From the NCBI GenBank assembly GCA_022840285.1, contig JALHIE010000041.1, positions 4,027 to 46,395 on the forward strand: a DNA stretch of 42,369 nucleotides, in the 5' to 3' direction. Numbering within the stretch: position 1 is the stretch's first letter; every line of letters begins with the position of its first letter. Positions 36,147-42,369 of this stretch are shown piece after piece. A program made the position numbers and the translations under genes. Under the pieces are notes generated by a model, which searched no databases, had not been told where the DNA came from, and saw only the letters and a program-made list of their open reading frames with translations. This stretch comes from Porphyromonadaceae bacterium. Its GTDB lineage: Bacteria > Bacteroidota > Bacteroidia > Bacteroidales > Dysgonomonadaceae.

Positions 36147-36707
36147 ATGGAAAGAAATAAAATCACACAGGAACAAAAGGAAAAGCTATTCGATGTCCTG
36201 AAAAGACGTTTCGAGAAGAATATGAACCGTCATCCGGAACTTAACTGGGAAGAGATACAAGAAAAACTGGAAAGTCATCCGGAACAACTGCGGTCACTGA
36301 ACGAGATGGAGGAAACCGGAGGGGAACCGGATGTTATAGGCCGGGACGGAGATACAGGCGAGTACATCTTTTGCGATTGCTCGGCTGAGAGCCCGAAAGG
36401 GCGCAGGAGTGTCTGCTACGACCCCGAGGCATTGAAGTCGAGAAAAGAAAACAAGCCCTGGAACAGTGCCGTGGGTATGGCAGAAGAGATGGGGGTCTCG
36501 TTGCTGAACGAGGAACAATACCGGAATCTTCAGCATTTGGGAAAATTTGACACAAAGACCTCCAGTTGGATTGCCACGCCGGACGACATCCGTCAGTTTG
36601 GTGGAGCCATTTTTGGCGACTGGCGTTACGGGCAGGTCTTTATTTACCACAACGGAGCCGAATCCTACTATGCTGCCAGGGGTTTTCGCGGATTGTTGAA
36701 AGTTTAG
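36147..36707 (+). CDS. DUF4256 protein
   Basis: The 186-residue protein appears full length. It has EQKEKLFDVLKRRFEKNMNRHP, the block MEETGGEPDVIGRDGDTGEYIFCDCSAESPKGRRSVCYDPEAL and a C-terminal GGAIFGDWRYGQVFIYHNGAESYYAARGFRG, all hallmarks of DUF4256. No catalytic function is known and no partner is evident. It is intact, in contrast to its neighbours. About 110 bases without a feature precede it. Confidence 0.8.
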   Translation: MERNKITQEQKEKLFDVLKRRFEKNMNRHPELNWEEIQEKLESHPEQLRSLNEMEETGGEPDVIGRDGDTGEYIFCDCSAESPKGRRSVCYDPEALKSRKENKPWNSAVGMAEEMGVSLLNEEQYRNLQHLGKFDTKTSSWIATPDDIRQFGGAIFGDWRYGQVFIYHNGAESYYAARGFRGLLKV

Positions 36708-36712
36708 GTTTG

Positions 36713-36741
36713 GAGGGTTGGGTATAATAATCCCATCCATA
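36713..36741 (+). terminator. Weak hairpin after the DUF4256 gene
   Basis: GGTTGGG (36716-36722) and CCCATCC (36732-36738) pair with one T-T mismatch around a 9-base loop. No strong T run follows, so this is only a possible terminator. Confidence 0.3.
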
Positions 36742-36866
36742 CTTTCTGGGTGCCGGCTTTAATGGCTGACTGAACGGTGATTTTTAAATGGTGACTCTTT
36801 TAATTAAAATAGCCAGCTGTTGTTAAACATTACAAGCCATTGTCAGAAGACGATTCAGCCGCTAAT

Positions 36867-37208
36867 ATGCTGACAGCAGAGATACACACCGCAAAAGGGG
36901 TTATGAAAGTAAAGTTTTACGAGGAAGACGCTCCAAACACCGTGGCCAACTTTGTGAAACTGGCCGAAAAGGGCTTTTACGACGGATTGACGTTCCACCG
37001 GGTGATTCCAACCTTTGTGATTCAGGGGAGATGCCCCGATGGCACAGGAGCCGGAGGTTCGCAGTTTTTCATTTGCCACAGCCGCGAGAATACGGCTCAT
37101 CTCGACCGTCACCACACCTGTTTTGGAAGAGTGTGTGAAGGACTGGAGGTAATTGACATGATTCGTCCGGGCGATGAGATTGAGAAGATCCTGATTTTCG
37201 AGGAGTAA
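36867..37208 (+). CDS. Cyclophilin-type peptidyl-prolyl isomerase with an in-frame internal deletion
   Basis: ATG 36867 gives 113 residues; a TTG at 36840 is possible but unlikely. Sequence AEIHTAKGVMKVKFYEEDAPNTVANFVKLAEKGFYDGLTFHRVIPTFVIQGRCPDGTGAGG is standard cyclophilin, including active-site Arg (FHR) and Gln (IQG). It then goes directly to SQFFICHSRENTAHLDRHHTCFGRV. In homologs about 35 residues with PGYTIKCEL and LSMAHAGRNTGG come between GTGG and SQFF. The deletion appears to join the two GG-containing blocks in frame. It removes a core strand, so activity is doubtful. Confidence 0.85.
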   Translation: MLTAEIHTAKGVMKVKFYEEDAPNTVANFVKLAEKGFYDGLTFHRVIPTFVIQGRCPDGTGAGGSQFFICHSRENTAHLDRHHTCFGRVCEGLEVIDMIRPGDEIEKILIFEE

Positions 37209-37247
37209 CACTTGGAAAAGGTCAAACCGGTTCAAAATTAAGCTCTC

Positions 37248-38597
37248 ATGAAAAGAGTACGCATCATTATCGCAGTCCTTATTCTGCTCATGTTCCTGGG
37301 GGGTGTTCTTTACATAAACCCTCTCCTGCCGATTATTACCGGTTATGCAGCTAAAAACCTGTCGTCGGGTATCTTTCTGGCCAACCGTACTCAGGAATCG
37401 ATGGAGGCAACCGACCTGAATTTCTCCTTTATCCGATTCGTGAAAAACAGGGTCGATTCCAGGAGTAAAACCGTGAAAAGCCACTTCCTCTGGCATACTT
37501 CGCGTACTACTTTTGTGAATGGCTATGGCAGCATTCTGGTAAACGATTACCCCTTGAGTGATATTCAGGAACGTCCCTATCCGGTTTTGCCGGTTCTGCC
37601 GGAGAACCCCGACACCATTGCATGGCCCATGGGGGACCTGATTGCCGACACCATCCCTTCCGGTATTGACATGCGACAACTTAACCTTGCCGTGGAACGG
37701 GCATTTGCAGACACCGTCCCCTACAAGGGTACATTTGCGGTGATGGTCGTTTATCAAGGCCAGCCGGTTGCTGAAAAATACGCCGAGGGATTTAATACCG
37801 AAACCCCTTTCCTGAGCTGGTCGATGGCCAAAAGCTTTACCAACGCCCTGGCCGGTATTCTGGTGAAAGAGGGGAGGCTGGATATACATGCACCCGCCGG
37901 CATGGATGAGTGGAAGAATGACGAAAGGCGCAACATCACCATCCACCACCTGATGCAGATGAACAGTGGCCTGGAATGGAACGAAGATTACGGGAACAGC
38001 TCCGACGTGAACAACATGTTGCACAAGGAGGGCGATATGGCGCAGTTTGCCGGTTCGAAACCGCTGGAGAGTTTACCCGGTTCGGTATTTGAATACTCGT
38101 CGGGATCTGCCAACATTGTTTCTTACCTGTTGCGCAAGGCAATTGGCAACGATGCGGAGTATTACGCTTTCCCGCGCGAACAGCTTTTCAATAAAATCGG
38201 GATGCGCAGCGCCGTTTTCGAGGTCGATGCATCGGGTACTTTCGTGGGATCGTCCTACCTCTATGCCACCTTGCGCGACTATGCCCGATTCGGCTTGCTC
38301 TACCTGAACAACGGCAACTGGCAGGGTGAACAGATCCTGCCAGAAAACTGGGTCGCATACAGCACCACTGCGGCAGACGGTTCCGATAGAAGATACGGTG
38401 CATTTTTTTGGTTGAACCGGGCCGGCACCGACTATCCCGATCTACCCCGCGACATGTACAGCTGCCGCGGCCATGACGGACAGTTTATCTATATTATCCC
38501 ATCGAAAGAACTGGTGATCGTCCGTACCGGTTTCTCAAAAAATGGCGAGTTTGACCATAACGGATTTGTGGCCGCGATTGTAGATGCGGTTAAGTAA
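37248..38597 (+). CDS. Serine beta-lactamase-like (class C family) membrane-anchored hydrolase
   Basis: The 449-residue protein starts with an uncleaved-looking hydrophobic helix (IIIAVLILLMFLGGVLYINPLLP), so it probably stays anchored in the inner membrane facing the periplasm. The nucleophile motif S-x-x-K is SMAK (Ser192, Lys195) and the second motif is YSSGSAN. CRGHDGQFIYIIP supplies the third box near the C-terminus, where H-D-G replaces the usual K-T-G. Class C-like proteins of this kind act as esterases, D-aminopeptidases or peptidoglycan-related hydrolases, not usually as resistance enzymes. It ends at a hairpin terminator (38605-38634). Confidence 0.88.
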   Translation: MKRVRIIIAVLILLMFLGGVLYINPLLPIITGYAAKNLSSGIFLANRTQESMEATDLNFSFIRFVKNRVDSRSKTVKSHFLWHTSRTTFVNGYGSILVNDYPLSDIQERPYPVLPVLPENPDTIAWPMGDLIADTIPSGIDMRQLNLAVERAFADTVPYKGTFAVMVVYQGQPVAEKYAEGFNTETPFLSWSMAKSFTNALAGILVKEGRLDIHAPAGMDEWKNDERRNITIHHLMQMNSGLEWNEDYGNSSDVNNMLHKEGDMAQFAGSKPLESLPGSVFEYSSGSANIVSYLLRKAIGNDAEYYAFPREQLFNKIGMRSAVFEVDASGTFVGSSYLYATLRDYARFGLLYLNNGNWQGEQILPENWVAYSTTAADGSDRRYGAFFWLNRAGTDYPDLPRDMYSCRGHDGQFIYIIPSKELVIVRTGFSKNGEFDHNGFVAAIVDAVK

Positions 38598-38604
38598 CCC
38601 AATC

Positions 38605-38634
38605 AAACCTGAGAGGTCGCTTGCTGAGGTTTTG
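38605..38634 (+). terminator. Hairpin terminator after the serine hydrolase gene
   Basis: AAACCTGAG and CTGAGGTTT pair at 8 of 9 positions, with one G-G mismatch, around a 10-base loop. TTG follows the 3' arm. It separates the hydrolase gene from maeB. Confidence 0.5.
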
Positions 38635-38640
38635 TTACAA

Positions 38641-38660
38641 AAATCTTTCAAAATCTTTCA
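38641..38660. repeat. Perfect 10-bp tandem duplication upstream of maeB
   Basis: AAATCTTTCA occurs twice in direct succession. It lies about 20 bases before the maeB -7 element, where a -33 box or activator site would be expected. Regulation by the repeat is speculative. Confidence 0.5.
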
Positions 38661-38679
38661 TATATTAAATTTCATTGCG

Positions 38680-38687
38680 TAAATTTG
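38680..38687 (+). promoter_or_regulatory. Bacteroidota -7 element for maeB
   Basis: TAAATTTG matches TAnnTTTG exactly and lies 36 bases before the maeB ATG at 38724. A weak CTTTCA-type -33 overlaps the tandem repeat. Confidence 0.5.
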
Positions 38688-38723
38688 TGTAATTATTTAG
38701 GTTATACTTAAAAATCCTGCACA

Positions 38724-41024
38724 ATGTCAACTAAATTACGCGAAGACGCACTCAGGTATCATGCCGAGGGGCGTCCCGGAAAAATTGAGGTGATTCCCAC
38801 CAAACCTTACAGTTCCCAACACGACTTGTCGCTTGCGTATTCGCCCGGTGTGGCGGAGCCGTGCCTCGAAATAGAAAAGGACGAGCAGAAAGCTTATGAA
38901 TATACTTCCAAGGGAAACCTGGTGGCTGTTATCTCTAACGGAACGGCAGTGCTGGGTTTGGGTGATATCGGCGCTGTTTCGGGAAAACCGGTGATGGAGG
39001 GCAAAGGGTTGCTCTTTAAAATTTTTGCCGGGATAGATGTTTTTGATATTGAGATCGACGAAAAAGATCCGGAAAAATTCATCGAAGTGGTCAAAGCTAT
39101 TTCTCCCACATTTGGCGGGATCAATCTGGAGGATATCAAAGCGCCCGAATGTTTTGAAATTGAAGAGCGGTTAAAGGCCGAATTGGATATCCCCATCATG
39201 CACGACGATCAACACGGAACAGCCATTATTTCCGCTGCCGGATTGCTCAATGCGCTGGAACTGACGGGAAAGAAGATCGAAGAGGTGAGGATTGTGGTGA
39301 ATGGCGCGGGCGCAGCAGCCAGTTCGTGCACAAAACTTTACATGGCGTTGGGAGCCAAGTTGGAAAATATAGTGATGCTCGATTCCAGGGGTGTGATATC
39401 AAAAAATCGGACCGATCTGAACGAACGGAAGAAACCGTTTGCCACCGGGCGAGATATTTCCACATTGGCGGAAGCTGTTGCAGGGGCGGATGTTTTTCTC
39501 GGACTTTCGGTGGCCGATGTGCTGACCGTTAAGATGGTGCAATCGATGAACGAAAATCCGATAGTTTTTGCGCTGGCAAATCCCAATCCGGAAATATCAT
39601 ACGAGTTGGCTATCACTGCCCGGAAAGATATTGTTTTTGCTACCGGCCGTTCCGATCATCCCAACCAGATAAATAATGTGCTGGGATTTCCCTACATCTT
39701 TCGGGGTGCGCTGGATGTTCGTGCTACCTGCATCAACGAAGAAATGAAGGTTGCCGCTGTCCGTGCCATTGCCGATCTGGCAAAAAAAGCGGTTCCCGAT
39801 GTGGTGAATGCCGCTTACAACCTGAAACGGTTGAGCTTCGGCCGCGATTACATTATTCCAAAACCGCTCGACAACCGGTTATTGACAGCTGTTGCCCCTG
39901 CAGTAGCCAAAGCGGCGATAACGTCGGGAGTTGCCCGCAAACCCATAACCGACTGGGAAGGATACAGTGAAATTCTTCGTGAACGGATGGGGTTGGACAA
40001 CAAAATGTTGCGCCGTTTCTACGATATGGCAAAACAAACCCCAAAACGGGTGGTCTTCTCGGAATCCAACCACCTGAATATGCTCAAAGCGGCTGAAACC
40101 TGCGTTAACGAGGGTATCTGTTATCCGGTTTTACTGGGTAACGAAGAAAAAATTGCCAACATCGCTGCCGAAAATCAAATCAGCTTGGAGGGAGTGGAGA
40201 TTGTTAATCTGCGGCACGACAGGGAAGAACCCCGGCGGTTGCATTACGCGAAATTGCTTTCGGAAAAGCGGAGCCGCGAGGGGTATACGTTTCAGGAAGC
40301 TGCCGAGCAGATGTTCAACCGCGACTCTTTCGGGATGATGATGGTGGAGTCCGGTGACGCCGATGCGCTTATTACCGGCGTTTTCGGAAAATACCTCGAC
40401 ACCATCAATCTCGCCAAAGACATCATTGGCATTCGTGAGGACCTTAACCACATAGGAGCCATGCATATTGTGAACTCGAAGCGGGGGGTGCTCTTTCTCG
40501 CCGATACGCTTTTTAACCGTCATCCCGACTCCGATGTCCTGATCGATATAGCCCGTCTGGCAAACTCTACGGTAAAGTTTTTCGCTCATGATCCGGTGAT
40601 TGCCATGCTCTCCTATTCCAATTTTGGCGACGACAAAGTGGGAAGCCCTGCCAGCGTCCACAAAGTGGTGGAAACGTTGCATCGCGATTATTCCGATATG
40701 GTGGTGGATGGCGAGATGCAGGTGAACGTGGCGTTGAACAAAGACTTCAGGGACGAAAAGTTTCCTTTCACCAAGCTGAAAGGAAAGAATGTGAATACGT
40801 TGATATTCCCTAACCTGAGCTCTGCAAACATAGCTTACAAGCTACTTCTGGAAAGTGGAGTGGGAGACATTATCGGACCAATCCAGATGGGATTGAACAA
40901 GCCGGTTCATATCTTGGATGTGGGCATGTCGGTTCGCGATATTGTGAATATGACTGTTATTGCTGTTATTGATGCCATTGTAGAAGAGAACATCGCCGTC
41001 AATAAACTGAAAAGGGTGGAGTAG
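38724..41024 (+). CDS. maeB: NADP-dependent malic enzyme with phosphotransacetylase-like domain
   Basis: The 766-residue protein is the long MaeB type. N-terminal malic domain carries LAYSPGVAEPC and the catalytic core IPIMHDDQHGTAIISAAGLLNALE; the NAD(P)-binding domain has IVVNGAGAAASS; the C-terminal ~330 residues (from about 430) form a PTA/PTB domain with VFSESNHLNMLKAAETC and DADALITGVFGKY. It decarboxylates malate to pyruvate, making NADPH; the PTA domain is usually regulatory (acetyl-CoA sensing). The gene is complete and has its own promoter. Its 3' end overlaps the convergent mgtE gene by 26 bases. Confidence 0.95.
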   Translation: MSTKLREDALRYHAEGRPGKIEVIPTKPYSSQHDLSLAYSPGVAEPCLEIEKDEQKAYEYTSKGNLVAVISNGTAVLGLGDIGAVSGKPVMEGKGLLFKIFAGIDVFDIEIDEKDPEKFIEVVKAISPTFGGINLEDIKAPECFEIEERLKAELDIPIMHDDQHGTAIISAAGLLNALELTGKKIEEVRIVVNGAGAAASSCTKLYMALGAKLENIVMLDSRGVISKNRTDLNERKKPFATGRDISTLAEAVAGADVFLGLSVADVLTVKMVQSMNENPIVFALANPNPEISYELAITARKDIVFATGRSDHPNQINNVLGFPYIFRGALDVRATCINEEMKVAAVRAIADLAKKAVPDVVNAAYNLKRLSFGRDYIIPKPLDNRLLTAVAPAVAKAAITSGVARKPITDWEGYSEILRERMGLDNKMLRRFYDMAKQTPKRVVFSESNHLNMLKAAETCVNEGICYPVLLGNEEKIANIAAENQISLEGVEIVNLRHDREEPRRLHYAKLLSEKRSREGYTFQEAAEQMFNRDSFGMMMVESGDADALITGVFGKYLDTINLAKDIIGIREDLNHIGAMHIVNSKRGVLFLADTLFNRHPDSDVLIDIARLANSTVKFFAHDPVIAMLSYSNFGDDKVGSPASVHKVVETLHRDYSDMVVDGEMQVNVALNKDFRDEKFPFTKLKGKNVNTLIFPNLSSANIAYKLLLESGVGDIIGPIQMGLNKPVHILDVGMSVRDIVNMTVIAVIDAIVEENIAVNKLKRVE

Positions 41025-42366
41025 GGTCGACCAACACTTTGCTGGCCACGGTGAAATAGATGAGTACACCTAATATGTCTGCGATGGATGTTATAAGGGG
41101 GGCGCTTGCCGTTGCCGGATCAATTTTCAGCCTCGTGAATAGGAAGGGCAGGATCATCCCGATAATGCTTCCCGCAATAACCACCAGCGTCATGGTTATA
41201 ACGAGAATCAAAATTATTTCAGGAGCACGGACTGCTGCTACCAAACTTACTCCTGCAGCCATTGTCAGGCCTAAGAGTAACGAAACAGTAAACTCTTTTC
41301 CCAACAGTTTTATCCAATCCCTTGTCTGAACATCGCCCATGGCCAATGCACGGATCATAAGTGTTGCGGATTGAGAGCCGGCATTCCCGCCACTGTCGAT
41401 AAGCAAAGGAAGAAAAAAAACAAGGGATATGGTGGAAGCCAGCACGTTTTCAAAGCCGGCTATGACTGCTCCTGAAAAGATATTTACGAAAACCAGTGTT
41501 GTAAGCCAGAATACCCGTTTCTTGTACAAAAAAGTAACGGTTGCCTGTAACGGACTGATAATGGCGTTTTGTACGGCGCCGAACTTGTGAAAGTCCTCGG
41601 TTTGTTCTTCTTCGGCTACATCAAAAATATCATCAACGGTTACAATGCCCAGAAGCGTCCCGGTACTATCGATCACGGGAAGTGCTACCCTGTCGTGGTC
41701 CTTGAACATGCTTACACCGGTCTCCTGGTCGTCGAATGCGCTCAGTGCGACAAATTTATAGTCAATAAGATCACCGATCACCTGTTCGGGCGAAGCCAGG
41801 ATTATTTCACGTATGCGAATATCGTCGATTAGGCGCCAGTTGTTGTCCACTACGTAAATTACATTCAGTGTTTCGGAATCTTGTCCGTATTGGCGAATAT
41901 GCGCCAGCGTTTGTTCAACCGTGAAGTGGGGTTTAACGGCTACGTATTCCGGTGTCATCAGCCTACCTATGCTGTCTTCGGGATATCCAAGAAGTCTGGT
42001 TGCCATCTCCCTGTTTTCGGGAGTAAGCAACTGCATAAGACGTTGTGTTACCTTTCCGGGAAGTTCCTCTAGAAAAGCTGTGCGATCGTCCGGCTCCATA
42101 TCGTTGAGCAGATCGGCTACTTTTAAAGCATGTTGCGCCAGTCTCTCTATAATCTTTTCCTGCTTGTCGTGCGAAAGCTCCTGAAAAACATTTTTTGCTT
42201 GCTCACGCGTCAGAAAACGGAACAATATCACCGATTCAAACTCGCTACTTTGGTCGATAATGCCGGCAAGTTCAAGGTGATCAAATTCGTGTATGGCGTT
42301 TCGCAACGTTGTCCATTCTTTCCTTTTGATTAGTTTAAGCAGGTCTTTTTCGTTACATATAGTCAT
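40999..42366 (-). CDS. mgtE: Magnesium transporter MgtE
   Basis: The 455-residue protein has the complete MgtE layout: an N-terminal superhelical domain (about 20-125), a CBS domain pair (about 130-255, with PVIDSTGTLLGIVTVDDIFDV) and five TM helices (about 275-450) including FFLPLLIDSGGNAGSQSATLMIRALA, the channel signature. It moves Mg2+ (and Co2+) across the inner membrane and closes when cytosolic Mg2+ is high. The start ATG (42366) is 3 bases from the window edge, so promoter and upstream gene are not visible. The end overlaps maeB. Confidence 0.95.
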   Translation of the reverse strand: MTICNEKDLLKLIKRKEWTTLRNAIHEFDHLELAGIIDQSSEFESVILFRFLTREQAKNVFQELSHDKQEKIIERLAQHALKVADLLNDMEPDDRTAFLEELPGKVTQRLMQLLTPENREMATRLLGYPEDSIGRLMTPEYVAVKPHFTVEQTLAHIRQYGQDSETLNVIYVVDNNWRLIDDIRIREIILASPEQVIGDLIDYKFVALSAFDDQETGVSMFKDHDRVALPVIDSTGTLLGIVTVDDIFDVAEEEQTEDFHKFGAVQNAIISPLQATVTFLYKKRVFWLTTLVFVNIFSGAVIAGFENVLASTISLVFFLPLLIDSGGNAGSQSATLMIRALAMGDVQTRDWIKLLGKEFTVSLLLGLTMAAGVSLVAAVRAPEIILILVITMTLVVIAGSIIGMILPFLFTRLKIDPATASAPLITSIADILGVLIYFTVASKVLVDPTPPFSVY

Positions 42367-42369
42367 AAT

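Noticed and set aside
604..37208. Mobile element, insertion sequence or transposase as cause of the gene damage
   Set aside because: No transposase, terminal inverted repeats or target-site duplications were seen near any breakpoint.
36855..38024. Long open frame on the minus strand (about 390 codons) opposite the cyclophilin and serine hydrolase genes
   Set aside because: It is low-complexity, lacks any recognisable motif and lies antisense to two genes with clear family matches.
1..42369. CRISPR array, tRNA or rRNA genes
   Set aside because: No regularly spaced repeats, cloverleaf-like blocks or conserved rRNA sequence were noticed on either strand by eye; a tRNAscan or Infernal run would be needed to be certain.

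Overview
This is a Bacteroidota chromosome segment, most likely from the order Bacteroidales. The evidence is SusC/SusD pairs, SusD-type lipoproteins, -7 elements of the form TAnnTTTG in place of sigma-70 boxes, and weak or absent Shine-Dalgarno sequences. Gene content loosely suggests a Dysgonomonadaceae-like fermenter such as Proteiniphilum or Petrimonas, but this is a guess from memory and could not be tested.

Layout. (1) 1-603: the start of a leftward HTH repressor, regulatory palindromes and a frameshifted small-protein relic. (2) 604-25183: a rightward polysaccharide utilisation locus (PUL). It has two SusC/SusD pairs, a DUF1735-type surface lipoprotein and a run of uronic-acid-polysaccharide enzymes: a PL12 heparinase III-like lyase, four further heparinase II/III-superfamily genes (one broken in the middle), a GH88 unsaturated glucuronyl hydrolase, a broken BNR-4 beta-propeller protein and a PL8 lyase. 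The lyases would cut an acidic glycan by beta-elimination, SusC/D would import the oligomers, and GH88 would remove the unsaturated end sugar. No sulfatase and no HTCS or SusR regulator is present, so the target is probably a non-sulfated or already desulfated uronate polymer. (3) 25184-27774: a structured leader, a three-TM membrane protein and a subtilisin-like protease with no signal peptide. (4) 27775-31015: a NEW3-domain surface protein with an ABC ATPase and ABC permease. (5) 31084-34538, leftward: a restriction-modification system with an HTH regulator, a fused C5-cytosine plus N6-adenine methyltransferase and a PD-(D/E)XK nuclease. (6) 34728-37208: small housekeeping or accessory genes, several visibly damaged. 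(7) 37248-42366: a serine beta-lactamase-like hydrolase, malic enzyme MaeB and, convergent, the magnesium transporter MgtE.

The most striking signal is recurrent gene damage, mostly internal deletion. Up to nine genes are affected: an in-frame TAG in the first SusC, a GH88 without its signal peptide, a BNR-4 gene missing its central segment, a heparinase missing its beta-sheet half, two shortened small proteins (YciI-like and YdeI/DUF1801-like), in-frame deletions in DUF2200 and cyclophilin genes, and a shifted small ORF near the left end. Intact genes lie between them. This looks like deletion-driven decay of a PUL and an accessory region, unless the assembly is faulty. The best candidates for an undescribed functional system are the three-TM protein plus cytoplasmic subtilase pair behind a hairpin-rich leader, and the bifunctional-methyltransferase restriction system with its own operator.
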